From Bacteroidota bacterium (GTDB taxonomy: Bacteria; Bacteroidota; Bacteroidia; Chitinophagales; Chitinophagaceae): DNA of 64,000 bases. The DNA is taken from positions 1 through 64,000 of the forward strand of contig JABDHF010000002.1 of the NCBI GenBank assembly GCA_013285595.1, given 5' to 3'. The position numbers and the translations under genes were made by a program. Below the pieces are notes generated by a model. That model searched no databases, was not told the DNA's origin, and saw only the letters and a program-made list of their open reading frames with translations. Each line of letters starts with the position of its first letter. Position 1 is the stretch's first letter. Shown here piece after piece: positions 37,774-46,655 of this stretch.

Positions 37774-40700
37774 ATGTTAAGCTATGCAAACATAGAGAAT
37801 TACATATCCCTCTTTAGAGGCAGGGATGATGTATTTGCTGTCAGATGGGAGAAAAAGGATAAAAGTGGGTATATGCCTGCCTATGAAGTTGATTGGAATG
37901 GCTTCGATTTACATAAAACAAATGGAGGAACATTTAAAAACTATCCAAATAAGAAATACTTAAAGCTAAATCAACAAAAAATAATAGACCATTTAGATGG
38001 AAACGAAGTAATAGGTATATATCCCCTATTATCAGACAACACATCATGGTTCCTTGCGGTGGATTTTGATGAAAAGAATTGGAAAGATGACGTTCTGAAT
38101 CTTTATGAACGATGTCAACTGCATAAATTGACTGCATACATCGAACGTTCTCGTTCTGGCAATGGAGGACATTTATGGATATTTTTTGAAGAGCCTTACC
38201 CTGCTATTAAAAGCAGAGCAATTATTAAGCACCTATTAAATGAAGCCAGTATTAATCTCAAATTAGCCAGTACTTCCAGCTTTGATCGAATATTTCCCAA
38301 TCAAGATTTTCACACGGGCAAGGGCTTAGGTAATCTCATTGCATTGCCTTTACAAAAAGCAGCATTGGAATTAGGGAATGCATGTTTTATAAACCCACTA
38401 ACACTTGAAGCATACTCTGATCAATGGGATTTTCTTGCGACTATAAAAAGAGTAACTGTAGACACGCTTGAAGAAATCAATAGTCAATTCGGACATATCG
38501 CGTCAAAGGTTACAGATAGTACGCCCGCTCTAAAAAATGATGAAAATCACATAGAGATAACCTTAGACAACACAATAACTATTGCGAGAAACAATCTGTC
38601 GTCTGAGGTTGTCTTATTCTTGCGCAATAGTCTCAAATCAAACAACCCAAATTTCTTCATTAGGAAAGCTACCGGACAAAATACCCATGGTATTGCTGCA
38701 TCCTCCACATCACTTGAAGAATATACAGACAGAATAATTATCCCTAGGGGTTACATTGGTACAATAATTCGATATTTCAAAGCAAACAGAATTAAATACC
38801 AGCTAAACGACAATAGAAAGAAATTGCCGGAGGTGAATTATGAAATGCGAGGTCAGTTATATGATTTTCAGCTTCCCGCACTGTTGATTACTGAAAAAAA
38901 AGAAATGGGCGTTATTGTTGCACCTCCGGGTTCCGGCAAGACTATTATCGGTTTATCCATCGTCGCCCATAAGAAACAGCCGACACTTATTATTGTTCAC
39001 CGCCGACAACTGTTTGATCAATGGATACAACAAATACAATCATTCTTGGGCATACCAAAATATAAAATTGGTAGAATCACCAAGGGTCATATAGATATAG
39101 GAGAGGCTGCAACAGTAGCGATGATACAAAGCATAAGTAATAGTCGTGAAGTACTAACAAAAATCAAAAATGCTTTTGGTACTATTATTATCGATGAGTG
39201 CCATCATGTACCATCTGATTCTTACAAAACAGTCTTACAACAGTTGCATACTTACTACCTCTATGGATTAACCGCCACTCCAATTAGAAAGAATAAGGAC
39301 GAAAAAATAATTTTCACACAAATTGGCGACGTTATCAATGAAGTGATACTCCCGAATGACAACAATGAGAGTGGTTTGTTCATAAATGTAAGGGACACCG
39401 ATCTAGAAGTCCCATTTAACGAAGCAAATGATAATTTTGAAACGTTATCCGATATACTTATCCATGATGCAGCAAGAAATAGTTTGATTACAGATGATAT
39501 ACGTTCGGAAATAAATAATGGCAAAAGTGTTTTAGTACTTACTGAGCGAAAGGCGCATATAGAAATACTCAATCAATTTCTAAAACAAGATTGCGAAACC
39601 ATAGTCTTATCTGGCGATGATACAGATTCCTCAAGAAAAGCTAAAATTAGACAAATTGAATATGGTCGGTTTCAGGCAATAATTACAACAGGGCAATTTA
39701 TGGGAGAAGGTATTGACATTGGTATACTTGACTGTCTGTTTCTTGTCTATCCTTGTTCATTCGAAGGCAAACTGATTCAGTATATAGGTAGAGTTCAAAG
39801 AAGTAAAAATGCGCCTATTATTTACGACTACCGTGACCTGAATATTCTTTATTTAGAAAAGATGTTTCAAAAAAGAAATAGGTACTACAATAAGCTTGCA
39901 AACTCGGGTCATGTAAAAGTCTCAGAAGAATACCTGCTGAAGTTTGAAGATGATAGATTTTATATTGACAACTATACAAACGCGTACCCCGTATCTATTC
40001 TAGATATAGGTATGAATATTGAGGGGTTTCAACCTGGAGTAATATGGAGGATCAAGGTTCTTAAATATCAAGAACAGGAATGTAGCGTATTTGCTGAAAT
40101 TCTTAGTTACGGGGTAACAATTCTGGAAGTATCACAGCAACTTTCATTGCCATTGCTGCCAATTGAACAAATCAGGTTTAGAACTCTTGATACGGCGGGG
40201 TTATTGAAGTCTGTTGTTTTGAAAAAGTCTTTACTCCCTTTGCCCAATACCGAACGAGTTTTTGTAAATTCAATACCCTCACAACAAATAGGGCAATGGT
40301 GGATTTTTGAAAAAATCATCAAAGTGCCATTTAAGAAAGTTACGTTTGGAAATGGCTATGTTAATGTATCATTCTATTTGGCGGCCATTAAACACGACGT
40401 TACAATAGAGATTCAAAATCCTGATATCCGGCCGGAATTTGAAGTAATCAAAGAGTATTTCTCAAAAATTCTCAAATCAAAATCCATTTCAGTATCTCTT
40501 ATTATTAAGCATGATAAGAGAAAGGTTCTTTCTTACGAAGCAGCATCAGATGAAATCAATGCTATTAACACTGATATTATCGATTCCGTGCGATTTGAAT
40601 TTGTACGTAAACATTTCATCAAATTACGAGATGTTGATAATGACAAATTGCTTCAAACGTTTGATGATCTGAAAAAAACAAGCGATGCAGTCAATACACT

Positions 40701-41115
40701 TCTGCAAGACGAAACGGCATTGTTAAATGAAGTTTTAAAAATCGAATCGGCAAAACACTACTTACAATTAAAATATCTGGCCGAAAAGCATGAAGCCGCG
40801 GTATTGAAACTTCGTTTTGTTTTACAGCCATTTTCTTTCATTTTTCTCGCTTCTGGTGAAAATAAATATCATATAGTATGGGAAACATTCGACAGTGAAG
40901 AGGCAACATACTTATGGCATATTGATAAAAATAAAGAAGCGCTACGTAATGCTATCGGGCAAATTGAGATAAGTTTGAGCGAAATGAAGCAAACTGGAAG
41001 AAACTCTTATATCAAAAAGGCTCCAGACTATTTTAGCCGAATAATACATGACTACTCTGATGCAAAAAAGGGGTTTATAGAGTGGAAAGGGCTCTTGGAG
41101 GAACGTCTTGTATGA
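37774..41115 (+). CDS. TOTE-type primase-helicase (AEP primase + superfamily II helicase)
   Basis: This 1113-residue protein has an archaeo-eukaryotic-type primase domain at the N-terminus (about residues 10-240) of the group annotated in Pfam as the TOTE conflict-system primase. Motifs are FRGRDDVFAVRWE, the metal-binding FLAVDFDE (Asp97, Asp99) and SRSGNGGHLWIFF (residues 126-138). A superfamily II helicase follows, with Walker A APPGSGKT (383-390), DECH (474-477), TATPIR and the arginine-finger motif YIGRVQRS. The last 400 residues are not recognised. I chose ATG 37774; an in-frame TTG lies 9 bases upstream. The gene diverges from the Fic gene. A role in mobile-element conflict is known only as a proposal for the family. 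Confidence 0.88.
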   Translation: MLSYANIENYISLFRGRDDVFAVRWEKKDKSGYMPAYEVDWNGFDLHKTNGGTFKNYPNKKYLKLNQQKIIDHLDGNEVIGIYPLLSDNTSWFLAVDFDEKNWKDDVLNLYERCQLHKLTAYIERSRSGNGGHLWIFFEEPYPAIKSRAIIKHLLNEASINLKLASTSSFDRIFPNQDFHTGKGLGNLIALPLQKAALELGNACFINPLTLEAYSDQWDFLATIKRVTVDTLEEINSQFGHIASKVTDSTPALKNDENHIEITLDNTITIARNNLSSEVVLFLRNSLKSNNPNFFIRKATGQNTHGIAASSTSLEEYTDRIIIPRGYIGTIIRYFKANRIKYQLNDNRKKLPEVNYEMRGQLYDFQLPALLITEKKEMGVIVAPPGSGKTIIGLSIVAHKKQPTLIIVHRRQLFDQWIQQIQSFLGIPKYKIGRITKGHIDIGEAATVAMIQSISNSREVLTKIKNAFGTIIIDECHHVPSDSYKTVLQQLHTYYLYGLTATPIRKNKDEKIIFTQIGDVINEVILPNDNNESGLFINVRDTDLEVPFNEANDNFETLSDILIHDAARNSLITDDIRSEINNGKSVLVLTERKAHIEILNQFLKQDCETIVLSGDDTDSSRKAKIRQIEYGRFQAIITTGQFMGEGIDIGILDCLFLVYPCSFEGKLIQYIGRVQRSKNAPIIYDYRDLNILYLEKMFQKRNRYYNKLANSGHVKVSEEYLLKFEDDRFYIDNYTNAYPVSILDIGMNIEGFQPGVIWRIKVLKYQEQECSVFAEILSYGVTILEVSQQLSLPLLPIEQIRFRTLDTAGLLKSVVLKKSLLPLPNTERVFVNSIPSQQIGQWWIFEKIIKVPFKKVTFGNGYVNVSFYLAAIKHDVTIEIQNPDIRPEFEVIKEYFSKILKSKSISVSLIIKHDKRKVLSYEAASDEINAINTDIIDSVRFEFVRKHFIKLRDVDNDKLLQTFDDLKKTSDAVNTLLQDETALLNEVLKIESAKHYLQLKYLAEKHEAAVLKLRFVLQPFSFIFLASGENKYHIVWETFDSEEATYLWHIDKNKEALRNAIGQIEISLSEMKQTGRNSYIKKAPDYFSRIIHDYSDAKKGFIEWKGLLEERLV

Positions 41116-41278
41116 AATCTGCAACCTCCTGTCCAAATTTATAGACAAAAATAATGGCTATTTTTGTCTATAATACCAGTAATCCGAATTGATAAGTATC
41201 GCCTGCAATGCAGTGGTATCAATGCTTTTAGCAGACATCATCAATTAAAATAATAGCAAACAAAAAGTGACATATCCG

Positions 41279-41378
41279 CGATACAGAATGTAAAGAGTAC
41301 TGATTCTAGTGCCTTCTACGTTGACGAGTACCAAAATAGTACCAAATTTGAGGAAAACATCGGAAAATAAAGGAAAGA
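41279..41378 (+). repeat. att-like degenerate repeat, copy 2
   Basis: It starts with CGATACAGAAT at 41279 and ends with AAAGGAAAGA at 41369-41378. The middle holds ACTGATTCTAGTGCCTTC, which matches the copy-1 core on the opposite strand. A partial additional copy seems to lie just upstream (about 41215-41260). It separates the TOTE-like gene from the zeta-like module. Confidence 0.5.
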
Positions 41379-41390
41379 TGAAATAAAGTT

Positions 41391-42188
41391 CTACTCTGTG
41401 TCGTTGGCTTTCCTCATAGAATAATGCTTCTTAAACCAGATCGGATCATTTTTCTTTTTTCTCTTATCCCACTTCATCTTTTTATCTACTCTTTTGAAGT
41501 GGGCAAACATCTTAAAATCCGTTCCTTCCTCAGAATTATCAAAATAGTATGCCTGATAAGCAATTTGTGAGGCCTCAAACAACAATTCAAGAGAGCGATA
41601 GTATCTGCTAATGATTTTATCCTTCGGAACGTCATGCCCTCCCTTTGTCTTTCTCGCTAGCACCCTAAATGTATTGATGTGTGGAGATTCAGTTGAAACA
41701 AAGTATAGGTATACTTTGTAACCCATGTTGGCAGCCTGTTTCATTATATCCAATTTAGACGGATGTGAAAAAACAGTCTCAAATGAAAATTTCTTTTTTT
41801 CCAGCAATAATTTTTTTCGCAGGAAATCTGCGATTATCTGAGCCAGCCTTTCATCAACTTTCTTATCTCTTAGTTTAAGATTATTGTCTTTAAGGGTATA
41901 GGATTTTTTGAAAGCCGTCTCATCAAATTCTCTGCCGATGAGACCAGATTCTAAAACAATCTCAACAAACTCATTAGCACTTACTTGTATTTCGTAGTTG
42001 TCAAATGAAAATTCGCCTTCTCTTAAGCTTCTCGCAATATCGTCCGCATTTATATAAATCCCAAAGTCAATGGGCCGTCCATTTACTTTTTGATCTCGCA
42101 CATATTGTATTACTGTACTTTTACCTGAGCCATTTGGCCCTGCAAATACTCGTAACCGAAGATGAGTATCTGTTTTAGAAGAACGCAT
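41391..42188 (-). CDS. Zeta toxin-like P-loop kinase
   Basis: This 265-residue protein begins with the Walker A sequence LRVFAGPNGSGKSTVIQYV, followed by GIYINADDIARSL, FSFETVFSHPSKLDIMKQA, MGYKVYLYFVST and the signature RVLARKTKGGHDVPKDKIISRYYRSLELL. These are hallmarks of the zeta-toxin/COG4185 kinase family, some of which phosphorylate UDP-N-acetylglucosamine or other nucleotide sugars. It lies one base downstream of a small gene on the same strand that is the likely antitoxin. The substrate of this branch is not established, and the antitoxin does not look like epsilon. Confidence 0.85.
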   Translation of the reverse strand: MRSSKTDTHLRLRVFAGPNGSGKSTVIQYVRDQKVNGRPIDFGIYINADDIARSLREGEFSFDNYEIQVSANEFVEIVLESGLIGREFDETAFKKSYTLKDNNLKLRDKKVDERLAQIIADFLRKKLLLEKKKFSFETVFSHPSKLDIMKQAANMGYKVYLYFVSTESPHINTFRVLARKTKGGHDVPKDKIISRYYRSLELLFEASQIAYQAYYFDNSEEGTDFKMFAHFKRVDKKMKWDKRKKKNDPIWFKKHYSMRKANDTE

Positions 42189-42189
42189 T

Positions 42190-42423
42190 TTATGGATTTA
42201 TAGGTTCAATCTGCTCTACTCTTCCATCAGCGTATTTCTTAACAACCCAACCATTTTGAGCAATTACTATATACCCCATGATTTGCATTGTTTCGACAGC
42301 AGCTTTACGTATTCCACGTTTCGCAGCACTTACTAACAAACGCTTAGTCAAATATGGTTTGGAGTCCTCTGCTTTTACCTTAGCGGAAACTTTTTTATGA
42401 GTTATGTCAGCATTCTTTCTCAT
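42190..42423 (-). CDS. Small protein preceding the zeta-like kinase, likely antitoxin
   Basis: This basic protein of 77 residues ends with a compact beta-strand segment (IMGYIVIAQNGWVVKKYADGRVEQIEPI). It has no recognised domain. Its stop is followed after one base by the kinase start, so the two are one transcript. The comparable gene next to the second zeta-like kinase (50668-50925) has the same layout: a small basic protein with KKAxxxxxHKK-type stretches and a hydrophobic strand ending in VRI or VEQI. I infer an antitoxin from this repeated arrangement. A TACCTTTA element at 42429-42436 lies 5 bases upstream of the ATG, suggesting a leaderless mRNA. Confidence 0.7.
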   Translation of the reverse strand: MRKNADITHKKVSAKVKAEDSKPYLTKRLLVSAAKRGIRKAAVETMQIMGYIVIAQNGWVVKKYADGRVEQIEPINP

Positions 42424-42549
42424 AACTATAAAGGTACAACATTAACGTTATCCACTGGAATCATTGCGAACATTTTGTATATTTTTTAATAGTGTCCAAG
42501 GAAAATGAAATAGGCACTTATATAGTAAAGCGTTTTATTATCTTAGCGC

Positions 42550-42574
42550 AATAAAGGATAACTAAACATTATCA
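42550..42574 (+). promoter_or_regulatory. Shared 25-base leader element, aminotransferase gene
   Basis: It begins AATAAAGGATAACTAAAC and ends ATTATCA four bases before the ATG at 42579. It is identical over all 25 bases to the leader of the pentapeptide-repeat gene (45207-45231, minus strand) and shares the AAGGATAACT core with two further genes. Confidence 0.7.
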
Positions 42575-42578
42575 GCCT

Positions 42579-43724
42579 ATGGACTTTAATAAGTATTTCG
42601 ATAAAGATGAATATCCAGAGTTAAACAGACAGTTTTTCTTACCACTAAGAGAGAGTGGAGATATTTCTGCTGATCCCTCTGGCTGGACTGATACTCATTC
42701 AAACGTCGATATTTATTCTCCATTCAAACAAGAAATACAGAACTACTATTCTGATTTTTACAGCCAGCTCAATCCACTAAAAAATAAACTTTTGCCACTT
42801 TTTAGTGAATGGGATGACATTTCTCTACTGCCCGAAAATATTACTCTTTGCCATTCTGCAACAGTAGGGTCTGCAATAACATTAGCTTTCCTAAAGGCGA
42901 AAGGCATTAAAAATGTTATTCTTGAAACCCCAAATTACTTTGCTACCTACTACCAAGCCGAAATCTTAGGGCTTAATATTGTTCGAATTCCAACTTACCA
43001 TGAGCAGGGATATTGGTTGAACATTTCCAAAGAAATAATCAAGTGCTATTCGCCGTGCGCTATTTTTCTAACGCAACCTCGTACTGCTTTGGGTATAAAT
43101 CAAGAAACAACTGATCTATTGAAATTATCAGCAATGCTCAACCCAAACGATTTTATAATAATTGATGAGGCAACAGAACAAATGTTTCCAAGTAAATTGT
43201 ACGATTTTAATTTCAACAATTTTGAAAACGTAATTAAAATAAGAAGTGTTTTCAAGGGGATGGGTGTAAATGGAGTAAGAATTGCTTACATAATCCATCA
43301 TACAAGACATAGAGCTTTAATTGCCGAAGAAATGGAGGTCATGCAGGGAGCTCTCGACATTCATAGCTTAAAAATGGCAATAGAAATTGCCGCAGATATT
43401 CCGAGGTTTAAACAATTACTTTACATAGCAAATAGTCAAGTCATTGATTTGAGAAAAAAAGCTCAAAATCACATTATTGGATCTAATTGCCATTTATCAC
43501 AAATAACTAACGGATATATTGGAAGCGTTGCGGTAAGACTTTCCGGCGAAAACGAAAAACGTGAATTTGTAGAATATTGCGCACGGAAAAAAATGCCAAT
43601 AATCATCGGCTCTAGTATGGGCTTTCCGAAGCATAACGAATTAGAATTTGTTAGACTAAACTATTTCAATAGGGAACGGCATATCCTTGATGGCTTAGAC
43701 ATAATGACAAGCTTTGGACAATAG
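42579..43724 (+). CDS. Pyridoxal-phosphate aminotransferase, class I/II fold
   Basis: This 381-residue protein has the fold-type I aminotransferase pattern. Key elements are the N-terminal LPENITLCHSATVGSAITLAFL, the substrate region TPNYFATYYQAEILG, the aspartate motif NDFIIIDEATEQMF, and RSVFKGMGVNGVRIAYI, whose lysine is the likely Schiff-base residue. The closing LSGENEKREFVEYCARKKMPIIIG stretch fits the small C-terminal domain. It is not close enough to a named enzyme for a substrate call. It starts four bases after a 25-base leader shared with a neighbouring gene and converges with the pentapeptide-repeat gene, whose stop is two bases away. A role in making a secreted or signalling amino compound is a guess. 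Confidence 0.85.
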   Translation: MDFNKYFDKDEYPELNRQFFLPLRESGDISADPSGWTDTHSNVDIYSPFKQEIQNYYSDFYSQLNPLKNKLLPLFSEWDDISLLPENITLCHSATVGSAITLAFLKAKGIKNVILETPNYFATYYQAEILGLNIVRIPTYHEQGYWLNISKEIIKCYSPCAIFLTQPRTALGINQETTDLLKLSAMLNPNDFIIIDEATEQMFPSKLYDFNFNNFENVIKIRSVFKGMGVNGVRIAYIIHHTRHRALIAEEMEVMQGALDIHSLKMAIEIAADIPRFKQLLYIANSQVIDLRKKAQNHIIGSNCHLSQITNGYIGSVAVRLSGENEKREFVEYCARKKMPIIIGSSMGFPKHNELEFVRLNYFNRERHILDGLDIMTSFGQ

Positions 43725-43726
43725 TG

Positions 43727-45205
43727 CTAGGCTACTTTATCTTTTTTGTCAAAAATGATAATATCCTTCACTATTTTCATAAGCCTTTTATATCGATCTG
43801 GACTAATTTGCAATACTAAATTAAGTCCTGTTTGGCCTGGCAGTAATGTTTTCAGACGAAATGAAAAGTTATTAGACTTTTCAAGGAAGCCGGATTCTAA
43901 TGTTAAAATTTCATTGCCTCGCGTAATTTGTTGGCTTCTCGTTTTTATCAGATTGGTTTCAGAGTCAAGTTTATACAACTCAATCTTGAATTTTGTTGAA
44001 AAAATAAACACGATTAATGGCCACAAATGCTTAATGTCTTCCCAGTGTACAAATATTTCATTTGGAGAATTGTGTTTTATTATTTTCATAAACTTAATAG
44101 GTGCTATCTCCAAAAGATCCTTTAATTCAGTGGAATAAAAACTGAGTTCTAGTGGCCCTTCAACTAGTATGCGACAAACGTCGTCTTGTTCACATTTCGC
44201 AAGAATAATTTTCGCGACGGTAAAGTAATATTCAAGAATTCGCTCCAAAGTCAGAAAAACACCATCAACCGTTCGCTGTAATTCGAGCAAATCTGGGCGT
44301 TGTGATATCGTTTCAGATAATTCCGAACTGACTTCAAATAGTTGAAACAAAGTTCTTAGTCTTATATTGTTTGAATCAAACTGATATAGTAGGAAAGCGT
44401 GAAGCTTTTCAATCTGTAGTTTAAATCTATTAGGATTACGGCAGAGCTTGAGCCAATCACCGATGTCGAATAGATTATCCATTTGTTTTGATACGTCACC
44501 TATAAGTTTGGGATTGAGAAAATATTCAAGTTTAAATTTCTGAATGTTGTTTACTTCATTTTTTAAAATTTCATCTATAAGTTGTATTGACTTTTTAGCT
44601 GTGCTTTTCTTTGGTTTGCCATCTGCGATTTTCCATATCGAACAGTCAATAACATTCGCTGACGAAAGGCCAAAATTGCCTAGAATTGTCTCAACTTCGA
44701 TATTCATTGCCCTAAAACTACAGTCAAAAATCAAGCTCGACTCGATCATCTTATTCGATGTGATACAACTGCTAAAGACGCAATTTAAAAACTTACAATC
44801 GCTAATAATGACATTGGTAAAGTCACAATTAGTAAACGTGCAATTTGAAAAATCTGATAAAGTTATTGATGTTTGGCTAAAGGTGCAGTTTGAAAAATGA
44901 CTGTCTTTTATCCAATTATTATTGTGAGAAGAATTATTGAAATTACATTTTTCAAAAACACAATTCTTAATTCTAGAGTCTTTAATATCAGAATTATTAA
45001 AGCTAACTTGAAGAGCATGTAATGAATCTAAAAAGGATGATATGATATTTGCTTTCGTTAGTTTGTGAATTTTGGTCATTTCACCCGTAAGCCTTGCATT
45101 TGAAATATTCTTTCCTTTAAAGACAAATTCTTTTGCAGCAATAAAAACTATATTGATCTCAAGCTCTGAATTATTTAGATTGCTATTTAAATCGAGGTTA
45201 GGCAT
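43727..45205 (-). CDS. Pentapeptide-repeat-like protein with helical C-terminal domain
   Basis: This 492-residue protein has an N-terminal third of pentapeptide-repeat type (about residues 60-165), seen as SNCTFTNCDFTNVIISDCKF and similar A(D/N)LxX-like steps rich in Asn, Cys, Phe and Ser, which should fold as a right-handed quadrilateral beta helix. The rest is probably mostly helical with a beta-rich end (LESGFLEKSNNFSFRLKTLLPGQTGLNLVLQISPDRYKRL) and is not recognised. The start lies just after a 25-base leader shared with the aminotransferase gene. It follows the APC transporter on the same strand after 42 bp. Its function is unknown; pentapeptide proteins include scaffold and gyrase-interacting proteins. 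Confidence 0.75.
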   Translation of the reverse strand: MPNLDLNSNLNNSELEINIVFIAAKEFVFKGKNISNARLTGEMTKIHKLTKANIISSFLDSLHALQVSFNNSDIKDSRIKNCVFEKCNFNNSSHNNNWIKDSHFSNCTFSQTSITLSDFSNCTFTNCDFTNVIISDCKFLNCVFSSCITSNKMIESSLIFDCSFRAMNIEVETILGNFGLSSANVIDCSIWKIADGKPKKSTAKKSIQLIDEILKNEVNNIQKFKLEYFLNPKLIGDVSKQMDNLFDIGDWLKLCRNPNRFKLQIEKLHAFLLYQFDSNNIRLRTLFQLFEVSSELSETISQRPDLLELQRTVDGVFLTLERILEYYFTVAKIILAKCEQDDVCRILVEGPLELSFYSTELKDLLEIAPIKFMKIIKHNSPNEIFVHWEDIKHLWPLIVFIFSTKFKIELYKLDSETNLIKTRSQQITRGNEILTLESGFLEKSNNFSFRLKTLLPGQTGLNLVLQISPDRYKRLMKIVKDIIIFDKKDKVA

Positions 45206-45206
45206 A

Positions 45207-45231
45207 TGATAATGTTTAGTTATCCTTTATT
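45207..45231 (-). promoter_or_regulatory. Shared 25-base leader element, pentapeptide-repeat gene
   Basis: Read on the minus strand, this is a base-for-base copy of the leader at 42550-42574. It ends one base before the ATG at 45205. The APC transporter gene ends 17 bp upstream, so the element sits in an intergenic gap. Confidence 0.7.
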
Positions 45232-45247
45232 CAGATAACCAACACTA

Positions 45248-46558
45248 TCAATATTGTTTCTTTTGAAGATTCCTTTGTGCAAATCGCCAAGCTACATGTG
45301 CGCTAATTATCAATAAAAAAACCAGTCCAAACGCCTTCAATGCATCTTCTTCTTTCATCAAAATATCAGTAAATGCAATTAAATATATAGTAGTAGGGAT
45401 TAACAGCATTACACAAAGGCCAATAGTATTAAGGGGTATCTTGAATGGCCTGAGTATATTCGGTTCTCGAATTCTAAGAACGATGAGACTTAAAAACTCA
45501 AGTGTCATGCCTAAAAAGTACATTGATATATCCACTATCAACAACTTGTCAAAAGTAAAGGCAACAAGAAATGTTACAACAATAGCACACAAAAGAATCG
45601 ATAAATAGGGAGTTCCAAACCGAGGGTGCAAAGCACATATTTTTTGCGGCAACAGTTTGTCGATAGACATTTTCTCCGGAACTCGTGCGATAGAAAGAAG
45701 TACTGCTAAGAATATCCCTATTGAGCTAATCATTCCACCAATGGCAACAAACGTGGAGAGCCACTTACCACCAATCTTCTGTGCTAGGACAGGATAACCA
45801 TTATTTTTAAGGTCGGATATTGGAATACCGGAGTTTACAGCGATTACAGTTACAAGAATATACATACAGAAAATCAATACAAAAGCTGAACTAATCCCTT
45901 TTAAGTAAGAAGTAGTTGGTTTCTGAACTTCTTCTGCATAGGTTGTGACATTATCCCACCCTATATAGTTCCAAATGATTGTAAATATCGCCAATCCAAA
46001 ATAAGAAGGCGATGAAGTCGTTTTTTGAAGGCCGTTGAAATACAAGTGACTACTACCCAAAAAGAACATAACAATAAAGGGAACTAAAACGAGAATGCCT
46101 AATACAATAGACGTTCGGCCTACTTGTACAATTCCTAAAATATTAATGATGGCACCCATCCAAACTATAAGAATGCACATAGGTATTCTATATGGCGCAA
46201 TTTCAGGAAATAGAAGACTTGCATACATTATAAATAGTTGCGGGTAGATTGCTAGATCAATAAAGGTGGTTAACCAAGACCACCAGCCCTCATAAAATGC
46301 CCATCTAAGCCCCAATGCATGTTTAATCCATAAATAATATCCTCCTATTTTAGGCATCATGCCATTTAGTTCAAGTACTGTCAGAATAATGGGTATATCC
46401 CAAAGGATCGGTACTACAATAAGTAGAATGATCGATTGTTTACCACTACAATAAGAAAGTAAAGGTTCTAAGCCGTAAGGACCACCTGAAATAGTAAAAA
46501 AAATCACTGCAACAAGTGAAAGCGTACTCAGCTTCTTAATTGATGGGTTAGTGGGCAT
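45248..46558 (-). CDS. APC-family amino acid transporter
   Basis: This 436-residue protein has about 12 hydrophobic helices and belongs to the amino acid-polyamine-organocation superfamily. The first unwound helix carries FFTISGGPYGLEPLLSYC, and the later IFTIIWNYIGWDNVTTYAEEVQKPTTSYLKGI corresponds to the core helix-6 region with acidic residues after it, typical of the APC and plant-type polyamine/LAT groups. The ending with ILRPFKIPLNTIGLCVMLL fits the C-terminal helices. Expected role: amino acid or polyamine uptake across the inner membrane. It lies upstream of the pentapeptide-repeat gene in the same direction and diverges from the membrane protein gene at 46654. Confidence 0.88.
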   Translation of the reverse strand: MPTNPSIKKLSTLSLVAVIFFTISGGPYGLEPLLSYCSGKQSIILLIVVPILWDIPIILTVLELNGMMPKIGGYYLWIKHALGLRWAFYEGWWSWLTTFIDLAIYPQLFIMYASLLFPEIAPYRIPMCILIVWMGAIINILGIVQVGRTSIVLGILVLVPFIVMFFLGSSHLYFNGLQKTTSSPSYFGLAIFTIIWNYIGWDNVTTYAEEVQKPTTSYLKGISSAFVLIFCMYILVTVIAVNSGIPISDLKNNGYPVLAQKIGGKWLSTFVAIGGMISSIGIFLAVLLSIARVPEKMSIDKLLPQKICALHPRFGTPYLSILLCAIVVTFLVAFTFDKLLIVDISMYFLGMTLEFLSLIVLRIREPNILRPFKIPLNTIGLCVMLLIPTTIYLIAFTDILMKEEDALKAFGLVFLLIISAHVAWRFAQRNLQKKQY

Positions 46559-46636
46559 TCAGAAACCATAGTTTAGATATAATCATACTTATAAATGTAT
46601 TACTTTTACTTTGCTTTATAACTACACTTTCTAACG

Positions 46637-46655
46637 AAGGATAACTCTTTATTAT
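46637..46655 (+). promoter_or_regulatory. Shared leader element, membrane-protein gene
   Basis: AAGGATAACTCTTTATTAT overlaps the first bases of the start codon at 46654. It is identical over 19 bases to the leader of the CDP-alcohol phosphatidyltransferase gene. Confidence 0.65.
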
